Source of the DNA: CADCTB01 sp036269435
Lineage (GTDB): Bacteria; Actinomycetota; Acidimicrobiia; Acidimicrobiales; AC-14
Reading direction: 5' to 3'
DNA length: 64,000 nucleotides
Assembly (NCBI GenBank): GCA_036269435.1
Contig: DATASA010000110.1
Coordinates: 1 to 64,000, forward strand
Part shown: positions 33,101-39,692 of the stretch, piece by piece
Layout of the letters: each line of letters opens with the position of its first letter
Numbering within the stretch: position 1 is the stretch's first letter
The notes under the pieces: model-generated
Told to the model about the DNA's origin: nothing
What the model saw: the letters and a program-made list of their open reading frames with translations, nothing else
Database searches by the model: none
Made by a program: the position numbers and the translations under genes

Positions 33101-33133
33101 CGGCCGACGGTACCACCGGCTCCATTTGCCCAC
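29897..33133 (-). CDS. giant GT-C/YfhO-like membrane protein
   Basis: 1078-aa polytopic membrane protein. About a dozen hydrophobic helices run from residue 60 to 560, with a periplasmic-side GDGIPAWIPDLWSGTPIWD after the first helix, the kind of loop where GT-C enzymes carry their catalytic acid. Residues 560-980 are a soluble extracytoplasmic region ending in FPGWVATVDGKSAPV and a last helix (VVTGITLLICLFLLCPP). The final 80 residues are a charged Arg/Gly/Pro tail that overlaps the methyltransferase gene in antisense. GTG 33133 lies 16 nt from the polyprenol-sugar synthase stop, suggesting co-expression. Probably transfers sugar from a polyprenyl phosphate; donor and acceptor unknown. Confidence 0.75.
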   Translation of the reverse strand: MGKWSRWYRRPADPFLTAEPPRLGPMQPLEVPTETMIPARPDSEVAPARWRRPSGWLQAFGRRRLVTVAVFAFLALAVLAFTGGWRHGTIISDGPGVSLWLRIILKHWRAGDGIPAWIPDLWSGTPIWDLVGSFHLVVLLPLAALFSPDEAVKLGILAAGVVAAWGAFVLARALWGRTWPAVTAGLLYGLHPLFASHGALFGHEPSLWVFAATPWLILSLGRALRREGPQYIAIAGLLIGTAVLEQAEHTYSLMMLCGILLVVELARARKAAPGPLRPKGVMIRAGAVVFIGLGVTAHWLFAFVARSKSFILTPAADVRNGLEFFAGALGRRPQAFMSRATPLSGTIDFQNVAQQALRMDKAAASAFYLSVVCVALTAVTVVWLARRDDDADGTLSAILVVAAMGVWMSMGTVSLAAGGLASATRAPVMVVLGLVVGLMCGNFLRRLDLGRAGTIAAWCLAVFLFVLPFVTPITAAQRLIPFLTEIRFPRLYPLAALAVALAGAFPLTLVERWAMARPRRLPALGPILAVVVMIAFLIDIAPYRSLYTLRPPDDTQAFQAAAATLNSVQNSYRIATPYFGDPGTDEALLKARADLSVGWPHPLAAPDVWGLTSEVLEASPAGYRDAALGLSATAYISAQLLTGVNQPDEKVSDLQLEPNPRVLPMVRAYDQVAVVDDRTVSPELAVALAGRNVGVVTGGASTARALSALGPSTIAPADACDPLATPQRGTDRLGNELAIACSMSPWVGVRSGRTLIPVVQPTGAVFPSRVGGLEGVAVWLDGGATAATELALHEVGADGVSLGPEILRVKPSGIDENGMTRFAFDPIADSAGRTYAFTMTCDGCATKDAPQMWTTSDARGAGNLILGDRLHPQVAAAFSPLYPRMAAADPSGTQLVATPTAPGRWSIQTNGSRASLIVVAESDFPGWVATVDGKSAPVVTADGGFLGVPVGPGQHLVKLEFHRTTAATVGRVVTGITLLICLFLLCPPLRRRVARLTGRSRRRSPASAGRPGDALDVGAPPAGRRRKQPLDARQRVPGTAAAGGQPPGRERDEAVLATVDHVEPGSGDQPEQRRPGEA

Positions 33134-33148
33134 CGGTCGCAGGGACGC

Positions 33149-33889
33149 TCATCGTGCCGCGACCGACCGCCGCCTTCCGGTCACGAGGTCACGCAGGCCT
33201 GCGCCCGTCACCAGGACGAATGCCTCGGCGACGATGCGGGTCGACATCTTCGACCGCCCGTGCCGGCGCTCCAGGAACACGATGGGAACCTCGATGATCG
33301 ACCGGCCCGCACGGGCGAGGAGGTGGGCCATCTCGACCTGGAACCCGTAGCCATCGGCTCTGACGCGGTCGAGATCCAGTCCGGCCAGGGCCTCGGCGCG
33401 GTAGGCCCGGAACCCCGAGGTGGCGTCGGCCAGCGGCAGGTTCAGCACGACCGCCGCGTAGCGGTTGCCCCAGCGCGACAAGGTGCGGCGGAACAGCGGC
33501 CACTGCGGCGGAATGGAGCCCCCCGGCACGTAGCGGGATCCGATGGCCAGATCGGCGCCTCTCTCGATGGCCTCCAGCAGGGCCGGCAGCGACGCCGGAT
33601 CGTGCGACAGGTCGCTGTCCATCTCGACCAGCACCTCGTAGCCCTTCTCCTGCCCGTAACGGAACCCGGTGCGGTAGGCACTGCCCAGCCCGGACTTGAC
33701 GGGCCGGACGATCACGTCGACCCCTCCCAGCTCGCCGCCGGCCGCTTTGGCCACGTCCGCAGTCCCGTCCGGGCTGGAGTCGTCGACGACCAGCACGTCA
33801 GCGTCCGGTGCCGCGGCCCGCACCCGCTGGAGCACCTCGACGATGTTGTCGGCCTCGTCGTAGGTAGGCAACACGACGAGGGCACGCAC
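33149..33889 (-). CDS. DPM1-like polyprenol-phosphate sugar synthase (GT2)
   Basis: 246-aa GT2 enzyme of the dolichol-phosphate mannose synthase type, without the transmembrane anchor. It moves a sugar from a nucleotide donor to polyprenyl phosphate on the cytosolic face. Motifs are VVLPTYDEADNIVEVLQRV, VLVVDDSSPDGTAD, the DXD-type VEMDSDLSHDP, IGSRYVPGGS and SRWGNRYA, then SGFRAYRAEAL. GTG 33889 lies 6 nt after TACAGT, leaving no room for a Shine-Dalgarno, so a leaderless mRNA is likely. The following giant membrane protein could use its product. Mannose is the family default but is not proven. Confidence 0.88.
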   Translation of the reverse strand: MRALVVLPTYDEADNIVEVLQRVRAAAPDADVLVVDDSSPDGTADVAKAAGGELGGVDVIVRPVKSGLGSAYRTGFRYGQEKGYEVLVEMDSDLSHDPASLPALLEAIERGADLAIGSRYVPGGSIPPQWPLFRRTLSRWGNRYAAVVLNLPLADATSGFRAYRAEALAGLDLDRVRADGYGFQVEMAHLLARAGRSIIEVPIVFLERRHGRSKMSTRIVAEAFVLVTGAGLRDLVTGRRRSVAAR

Positions 33890-33895
33890 CGACAA

Positions 33896-33905
33896 ACTGT
33901 AGGAT
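33896..33905. promoter_or_regulatory. overlapping divergent -10 elements (bidirectional leaderless promoter)
   Basis: TAGGAT on the plus strand (33900-33905) and TACAGT on the minus strand (33901-33896) share the central TA. Each is followed by exactly 6 nt and then GTG (33912 plus, 33889 minus). Neither side has a recognisable -35 or ribosome-binding site. Confidence 0.6.
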
Positions 33906-33911
33906 TCCGTG

Positions 33912-35027
33912 GTGCCCGACGCCAGGCGTGAGCCGCCCGGTGGGCGCGGAAGCGTGAGCCGGCGGCGGGGTCGGTGGCGGTTGGTGCTCCCGCTGGCGCT
34001 GCTCGTGGGCGCGTGCTCCAACAGCGGTGGCTCGCCGACCGCCCGTTCGCCCGTCGTCTTGCGGCCGGGTGCGGCCGACCATGCCGTGCTCAATGGATCC
34101 GGCTCGACGCTGGCCGCCAACGTCGTGAACCAGTGGGCACAGCAGTACCGGGCCATCGCGCCAGGCGTGACCATCAACTTCCGTGCCGAGGACGCCCGCA
34201 CCGCGACCGCCGAGCTGCAGTCCGGCACCGTCGACTTCGGCGTCTCGGAGTCGCCCGCCCTTCCTGCGGCGCGGATCGACATCGCCGCCGTCCCGTCCGC
34301 CGCCACGGCCGTCGTCGTCGCCTACAACCTTCCCGGGGTGCCGGCCCTGCGGCTCTCGGCGCCGACGCTCGCCGGCATCTTCGGCGGGTCGATCACGTCG
34401 TGGGAGTCGCCGGAGATCGCAGCCGACAACCCGGGCGTCGCCCTTCCCAACGCCGCCGTCGCCGTCCTCAACCGCGCCGACCCCTCCGGGGCCACGCTCG
34501 TGCTGTCGCAGTTCCTCCAGGGCTCGGCACCCGGGCGGTGGACGGTCGGATCGGGGGCCACCGTCGCCTGGCCGGTCGGTACGCCGGTGACCGGCGACGC
34601 GGCGATGACGGCCGCCGTCACCGGCAAGGTCGGGGCGATCGGCTACACGTCGGCGGACGAGGCGGGCACCGCCGGCCTCCGGGTGGCCATGATCAAGAAC
34701 GCGGCCGGCAAGTTCTCGACTCCCACCGCCGACTCCATCGACACCTTCCTGCTCAGCGCGGTCGGGACGCCCGACGACCTCGATCTGAAGGTGGGCTACG
34801 ACAACCCTGCGCCGGTGTCGTACCCCCTGAGCGCGTTCACCTACATGCTCGTTCCCAAGGCCCCGCCGACGTCGACCAAGGACGTCGCCCTGCGCAACTT
34901 CCTCCAGTGGGCCCTGAGCGAGGGTCAGGGCTCGACCGAGCGGGTCCGGGCCGCGCCGCTGCCCCTCCCCCTGATGGTCCGCACGCTGGAGGCGCTGCAG
35001 AGCGACGACCTCCGCCCCAAGCGCTGA
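33912..35027 (+). CDS. PstS-like phosphate-binding lipoprotein
   Basis: 371-aa extracytoplasmic binding protein of the PBP-like/PstS type. A hydrophobic signal (RLVLPLALLVGAC) ends in a lipobox with Cys35. The mature part has LNGSGSTLAANVVNQWAQQY, INFRAEDARTATAELQSGTV, DFGVSESP and GIFGGSITSWESPEI (a PstS hallmark), plus YPLSAFTYMLVPK. No PstC, PstA or PstB lies nearby, so it may work alone, bind another anion or act as a surface protein. GTG 33912 (or 33909) is leaderless by promoter spacing. It is divergent from the DPM1-like gene. Confidence 0.82.
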   Translation: MPDARREPPGGRGSVSRRRGRWRLVLPLALLVGACSNSGGSPTARSPVVLRPGAADHAVLNGSGSTLAANVVNQWAQQYRAIAPGVTINFRAEDARTATAELQSGTVDFGVSESPALPAARIDIAAVPSAATAVVVAYNLPGVPALRLSAPTLAGIFGGSITSWESPEIAADNPGVALPNAAVAVLNRADPSGATLVLSQFLQGSAPGRWTVGSGATVAWPVGTPVTGDAAMTAAVTGKVGAIGYTSADEAGTAGLRVAMIKNAAGKFSTPTADSIDTFLLSAVGTPDDLDLKVGYDNPAPVSYPLSAFTYMLVPKAPPTSTKDVALRNFLQWALSEGQGSTERVRAAPLPLPLMVRTLEALQSDDLRPKR

Positions 35028-35045
35028 GCGGGTCGCGGGCAGGTC

Positions 35046-36893
35046 TCAAGGGGCGCGAGGCGCGACCCGGCCCACTTCTATCCGGCGGATGCACAGCTTC
35101 GAGTGCGCTTCGAGGACGAGGTAGAGCGCCCGCAGGGAATCGACGTGCAGGGAGAAGAGGTTGGTCTGGTCGCCGCCGCGGGCGAGCTTGACCACCTCCG
35201 GAGTCGACGGTGGGCCGTTGCCGGGCGGCTGCGTCGCCATGGCCAACAGCGGCTGGGTCTGCGACGAGTACCGCAGCGCCGCGTACAGCGGGCCTCCTGT
35301 GATGGGCGCCGGCGGGCTGAACCCGATCACGGTCGTCGCGGCCGCAGACGTCACGCACACGGCCCCGTCCACGATCGCCGCCGTGGGCGGGTCGACCCCG
35401 AGCGACGCGGCCTGCAGCAGGGCGACGGCGTCGCCGCCCCCAGCCGAGGTGTAGGTGACCGGCCGGGGCGTGCCATCCGGGCCGACGTCATAGAGAGGGC
35501 GGCCGGTGACGTCGAACGTGAAGCGGTCGTCGATCACCGGGAAGACCTCCGATGTCACGTTGTAGGGCGCCAGGAACGACGGCATCACGACGTTGGGCAC
35601 GGCGTCGACCACGAAGGCCCGCCCGTCCGCCGGCGCCGGCAGCCTGGCCACGCCGGCCTGCAGGCGGTCCTCGTAGTTCCGGGCCTGGCGCCCGAACCAC
35701 ACGCCGCCGCTGCTCAGCTCACCCGCTCCGAAGGCGCCGAGGACGGCGTAGGCCGCGACGCAGGCCCCGACGAGCGCAGGGACGATGCGTCGAACCGGGA
35801 GGGGGGCGCCCAGCGGATGCCACCGCAGGACCACCGCCCCGAGCGCGAGCACGAAGAGGTACGACGCCTCCAGGTTGTAATAGACGGTGTAGGCGATGGT
35901 CTCGGGGCTGAAGGTCCCGATCCGGGTCAGGCCGACGACGAGCGCGTTGGCCGCGAAGGCGAGGGCGAAGAAGGCCCATGCCCGGCCGCTCCCCCGGCGG
36001 CGGGCGACCGTCCAGACCACACCGGCGACGATCACCAGTTGCACCAGGACGATGGCCGCGGTGGTTGCGGTCGACCTCGACCCCTTGCCCAGGTAGAGGT
36101 CGAAGAAGCCCGGCCCGACGACCCGCAGCCACAACGTCGACAGGTAGCGCCACAGCACCCCCACCGACGGCGTGCTCACCGCGTCCTTGTAATACGTCAC
36201 GTAGATCACCAGGTAGACCGCGACCGGCGCCGCATACAGCGCCCAGGTCCGCCACTCCCGCACTGCGTCGCGGCACGTGTCGGCGAGGGACCGCTCCGGC
36301 TCGAGCAGGAGCACCCGGAGCAGGATCAGGTAGAGCGGGATGAAGACGGGCTTGATGTAGAAGAGCAGCGCCAGGACCATCGCCCCTACGGACACGGCGA
36401 GCGCCCGGGGCGACCGGGTCTTGAAGAAGCGGAGGTAGGCGATCATCGAGACGAAGGTGAAGATCGTCGCCGGTACCCGGTCGAGCCCCGACGACCACCA
36501 CTGGATGACCCCGACGTGCACGATCGAGGCCCCGTAGAGGAACGTCAGCACGACCGGGCCGGGGCCGGGCCCGTAGAGCTCGGCCAGCAGCCGGTGGAAC
36601 AGCAGCAGGGTGACCGCGAAGCCGAGGAGCAGGATCACCTCGGCCGCGGCGAAGTTGAAGGGGAAGAGGCGTTCGAGGAACCAGTCGCCCAGCCGGTGAC
36701 CCGGCGCGAAGTGGCCGGACGTCCCGGCGAAGAGGTAGCCGGCCGACAGGCCGCGCACCTGCGCCTGGCGCAGGTTCTTGAAGTCGTCCCAGAGAAAGCC
36801 GCTGGTCGAGGTGAAGTACCCCAGCGCGACGACGGGCAGGACGATCGCGGCGGCCAGCTCCGCCAGACGGTTGGTGGGCGGACGGCCGCTCAC
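35046..36893 (-). CDS. GT-C-like polytopic membrane protein
   Basis: 615-aa integral membrane protein with about 11 helices. After helix 1 comes SGFLWDDFKNLRQAQ, whose WDD matches the acidic first loop of GT-C glycosyltransferases, then GHFAPGHRLGDWFLE. Later segments are RALAVSVGAMVLALLFYIKP and ETIAYTVYYNLEASYLFVLA. The C-terminal 200 residues are soluble and extracytoplasmic. GTG 36893 overlaps the acyltransferase TGA by 4 nt. It likely transfers a sugar from a polyprenyl donor. It is convergent with the PstS-like gene, 18 nt between stops. Confidence 0.78.
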   Translation of the reverse strand: MSGRPPTNRLAELAAAIVLPVVALGYFTSTSGFLWDDFKNLRQAQVRGLSAGYLFAGTSGHFAPGHRLGDWFLERLFPFNFAAAEVILLLGFAVTLLLFHRLLAELYGPGPGPVVLTFLYGASIVHVGVIQWWSSGLDRVPATIFTFVSMIAYLRFFKTRSPRALAVSVGAMVLALLFYIKPVFIPLYLILLRVLLLEPERSLADTCRDAVREWRTWALYAAPVAVYLVIYVTYYKDAVSTPSVGVLWRYLSTLWLRVVGPGFFDLYLGKGSRSTATTAAIVLVQLVIVAGVVWTVARRRGSGRAWAFFALAFAANALVVGLTRIGTFSPETIAYTVYYNLEASYLFVLALGAVVLRWHPLGAPLPVRRIVPALVGACVAAYAVLGAFGAGELSSGGVWFGRQARNYEDRLQAGVARLPAPADGRAFVVDAVPNVVMPSFLAPYNVTSEVFPVIDDRFTFDVTGRPLYDVGPDGTPRPVTYTSAGGGDAVALLQAASLGVDPPTAAIVDGAVCVTSAAATTVIGFSPPAPITGGPLYAALRYSSQTQPLLAMATQPPGNGPPSTPEVVKLARGGDQTNLFSLHVDSLRALYLVLEAHSKLCIRRIEVGRVAPRAP

Positions 36894-38146
36894 CCGGTCG
36901 GCGCGCGGTCCAGGAGTCGCGACCCCGCACCGGGCGCATCGAGTGTCGGCGGAACGGCCGGCGGGCGGCGGCGGGCGGCATCGCGGTCGATCCGCCGTGC
37001 GAGGTTCAGGGCCGGCCGTTCGACCGCGAACCAGCTCACGGACGCGAGCAGCATGGCCCCGACCGCGCCGGTGAGCAGCAGCCGGGTCAGGCCGCCGGAG
37101 AAGAACAGGGTGCCGGTGGCGTCGTACCAGAGCAGCAGCACGAACACGTGCCACAGGTAGACGCCATAGGAGACCTTCCCGGCGTAGGCCATGGGCCTGC
37201 TCGACAGCAGCCGCTGGACGACGCCGTGATCACCCGGCGCGAACACCGCCGGCAGCAGCAGGAACAAGGCCGCGGCACCGTAGAGCGCCTGGGTGGCGAG
37301 GCCGACGCCGAGCCCGGGCAGCACGCCACGCGACACGCTGTAACGGCTGGCCACCAACCAGAAGCAGACCCCGGCCAGTGCCCACGATGCGGCCGAGGCC
37401 CAGCCCGCCCCCCTGCCAGCCGACCGCCTGTCGGCGCGGAGGGCGCTCCAGCTGCTGGCCACCGCCAGGCCCATGCCCAGGGCGAAGTAGTCGAGGTTGG
37501 CCGGCAGCCAGCGCAACGTCTCGGGGTGGGCGGGGAAGGCGTGGAACTCCCAGACGCGGAAGGCGACGCTGGCCCAGTACATCGTCGCCAACCCGGCGAT
37601 CTCGACACCCAGGACGCGCCAGTCGTCCCCGCCGCGGGCCAGGCGGCGGACGAGCAGCGCGTACAGCGGAAGGAAGGCGTAGAAGCTCAGTTCCGTGCAC
37701 AGGCTCCAGGCCTGGGCCACGCCCCCCCAGAGATGCGCCGGGCTGTAGATCTGGAACAATCCGTAATAGACGAACGCGTCCCACACGTTTCTGATCTGGA
37801 GGGCGGCGGCGCCGAACACGACCACGATGACGGTGAGGGCCACCCAGTAAGCGGGAAAGATGCGAAGCGCACGGTGCCTGAAGTAGCGACCCAGACCAGG
37901 CGAGGGATCTCCCGCCAGGTGGGACCAGACGAACGGGCGGTAGAGCAGGAAGCCCGAGATGAGGAAGAAGATCGCCACCCCGATGTCCATGTGGTCGAAG
38001 TAGGCGCCGATGCTCGTGCGGTGGTCGCTGCCGGCCAGGTTGGCGGCGTGGTGAACGAGGACGGTGCCGGCGGCGATCGCCCGCAGGCCGTCGAATCCGC
38101 GAAAGTGCGGCCGTCTCCCGCTCGTGCCGCCGCTCGGTTGGCTCAA
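36890..38146 (-). CDS. membrane acyltransferase, OafA/YrhL type (family 3)
   Basis: 418-aa integral membrane acyltransferase that puts acetyl or other acyl groups on surface sugars. It has RGFDGLRAIAAGTVLVHH (the catalytic-region Asp-Gly-Leu-Arg and His), IGVAIFFLISGFLLYRPF, YFRHRALRIFPAYWVAL and WSLCTELSFYAFLPLY (conserved Glu), and about ten helices. The start codon is TTG 38146, only 9 nt from the divergent ATG 38156; both transcripts must start very close to their start codons. It is followed by a coupled GT-C gene. Confidence 0.87.
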   Translation of the reverse strand: MSQPSGGTSGRRPHFRGFDGLRAIAAGTVLVHHAANLAGSDHRTSIGAYFDHMDIGVAIFFLISGFLLYRPFVWSHLAGDPSPGLGRYFRHRALRIFPAYWVALTVIVVVFGAAALQIRNVWDAFVYYGLFQIYSPAHLWGGVAQAWSLCTELSFYAFLPLYALLVRRLARGGDDWRVLGVEIAGLATMYWASVAFRVWEFHAFPAHPETLRWLPANLDYFALGMGLAVASSWSALRADRRSAGRGAGWASAASWALAGVCFWLVASRYSVSRGVLPGLGVGLATQALYGAAALFLLLPAVFAPGDHGVVQRLLSSRPMAYAGKVSYGVYLWHVFVLLLWYDATGTLFFSGGLTRLLLTGAVGAMLLASVSWFAVERPALNLARRIDRDAARRRPPAVPPTLDAPGAGSRLLDRAPTG

Positions 38147-38155
38147 GGTGGCCCG

Positions 38156-38668
38156 ATGCTAGGCCGCCTCTGCCGGCGCCTGTCGGCCCCGGTGCTGGCC
38201 GCGGCACTGTTCGGTGCGTGCAGCCCGACGCGAGCGCCGGCACCCGTGCCGCCCGCGCCCGCCGTCCAGGCGCTGGCCGGCGCGGTGGTCGACGGGATGC
38301 AGCGCCGCGGCCAACCGGTCGGCTTCGTCCTCCGGTACACGATGGCGACGGACCCCGACCATCAGCTCGGCCGCCCCGGCAGCTACGTCAGCAGGGCCGA
38401 CTTCAGCGACACCCGTCTGGTGCCGGGGGGCAAGGGTGCGCCCTCCCGGGAGGATGCCAGCGGGTCGGTCGAGGTGTACGCGACGGTCGCCGAGGCCCAG
38501 AGCCGGTACGCCTTCTTCCAGGCCTTCGAGAAGGACGACAAGCTGATCCACGAGAGGGCGATCCTGGAGGGCGCGGTGCTGCTGCGCCTGTCGCAGAAGC
38601 TGAGCGGCCCCCAGGTGGACGGCTACGACGCCGCCTTGAAGACCGTCCTCGGCCTTCCGGCCGGCTGA
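38156..38668 (+). CDS. small lipoprotein, 170 aa
   Basis: Unrecognised lipoprotein. A signal peptide MLGRLCRRLSAPVLAAALFG ends in a lipobox with Cys22, followed by a Pro/Ala-rich spacer. The mature domain of about 130 residues (VVDGMQRRGQPVGFVLRYT, GSVEVYATVAEAQSRYAFFQ, QVDGYDAALKTVLG) could be a small alpha/beta fold. Its last codons lie in the first copy of a hairpin repeat that is then duplicated twice downstream. It sits between acyltransferase and flippase-like genes, so a wall-associated role is possible but unproven. Confidence 0.7.
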   Translation: MLGRLCRRLSAPVLAAALFGACSPTRAPAPVPPAPAVQALAGAVVDGMQRRGQPVGFVLRYTMATDPDHQLGRPGSYVSRADFSDTRLVPGGKGAPSREDASGSVEVYATVAEAQSRYAFFQAFEKDDKLIHERAILEGAVLLRLSQKLSGPQVDGYDAALKTVLGLPAG

Positions 38669-38719
38669 ATCATGCTCGGCCTTCCGGCCGACGAGAGTCA
38701 TGCTCGGCCTTCCGGCCGA
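38649..38719. repeat. triplicated hairpin element at convergent gene ends
   Basis: Three copies of CTCGGCCTTCCGGCCG start at 38648, 38675 and 38703 (27-28 nt period). Copies 2 and 3 form perfect TCGGCC-TTCC-GGCCGA stem-loops (38676-38691, 38704-38719). Copy 1 encodes the last residues (LGLPAG) of the lipoprotein, so the gene's 3' end was duplicated. Likely a bidirectional terminator for it and the minus-strand gene ending at 38724. Confidence 0.85.
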
Positions 38720-38723
38720 CGGG

Positions 38724-39692
38724 TCAGGCGGATGCCGGCACGGGCGTGGGCCGGCGGGCGCCGACGAGGAAGGCCGGCGCGCCGAGCAGGCTCACGGTGA
38801 TGCTCATCCCGTAGAGCAGCAGCCCGAGGCCGACGGCCTGGCCGGTGGCCACCCCGAGGGGCCGGAGCAGGACCACCAGCGCGCCCTCGCGCAGCCCCAG
38901 CCCCCCGATCGACAAGGGGAGGGCCTGGGCGATCGACACCACCGGGATGAACGCCATCATCGCCGTCCAGCCGACCGGCAGCCCGAGGGCGTGGGCGGCC
39001 ATCCACGCGGCCATGACGACGCTCAGCTGGTAACTCAGCGCCGCGGTCATCACCGCGACGGCCAGGGCCGGGTGACGCCGCAGGCGGACCAGCCCCAGGT
39101 GCACGGTCAGGGCCAGGCCCATCCACCGGCGGGCTCCCAACCGCTCGCCGAGGCTCGGGTGGGCGGCCACGACGAGCAGCACACCCAGCGCACCCAGCGA
39201 GCCCAGCGACAGCACCACGGTGATGTGGCTGGCCGTTCCGAGGCGGAGCAGACCGGGGTTGGCCGCAAGGGCGACGAGGCTGATCAGGGGCAGCCCGACG
39301 AACCCGGTGAGCCGCTCGAGCACCACCGACGCGGCCGAGATCCTCCGGTGGCCGTTCTCCGCCGCCAGCCGGCTGGCCCGGAGCACGTCGCCGCCGACCG
39401 TCGTGGGCAGGAAGTTGGACACGAACAGGCCGGCCAGCGTGTGGGACACCAGCGCAGGAAGTCGCGCCCGCAGCTCGAGCGCGTGCAGCATCTGCTGCCA
39501 CCGCACGACCGACAGAATGACGGCTGCGACCGAGAAGGCCAGGGCGCCGAGCATCCAGAGCACCGAGCGCAGGTGATGGCTCGGGAACAGTGTGGACGGA
39601 TGCAGCCGCGGCAGGACGACGGCGAGCATCGCCGCCGTCAACACGAGCCGGACGACCAGCCAGGCCCTGCTCTTGGTCCGCTCCGCCTTCAC
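38724..39692 (-). CDS. flippase-like integral membrane protein (LPG synthetase TM / UPF0104 type)
   Basis: 322 aa, 7-8 hydrophobic helices, no soluble catalytic domain. Motifs: GLFVSNFLPTTVGGDVLRAS (strongly conserved), RISAASVVLERLTGFVGLP, and FIPVVSIAQALPLSIGGLGL followed by REG. The family holds the flippase half of lysylphosphatidylglycerol synthases and related lipid or glycolipid translocators. GTG 39692 overlaps the preceding TGA by 4 nt. It is the last gene of the exporter operon and may help move a lipid-linked intermediate. Confidence 0.85.
   Translation of the reverse strand: MKAERTKSRAWLVVRLVLTAAMLAVVLPRLHPSTLFPSHHLRSVLWMLGALAFSVAAVILSVVRWQQMLHALELRARLPALVSHTLAGLFVSNFLPTTVGGDVLRASRLAAENGHRRISAASVVLERLTGFVGLPLISLVALAANPGLLRLGTASHITVVLSLGSLGALGVLLVVAAHPSLGERLGARRWMGLALTVHLGLVRLRRHPALAVAVMTAALSYQLSVVMAAWMAAHALGLPVGWTAMMAFIPVVSIAQALPLSIGGLGLREGALVVLLRPLGVATGQAVGLGLLLYGMSITVSLLGAPAFLVGARRPTPVPASA

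Noticed and set aside
30248..33931. 1227-codon plus-strand open frame antisense to the giant membrane protein
   Set aside because: Low-complexity His/Arg/Asp composition and no start signal; the opposite strand encodes convincing transmembrane helices.
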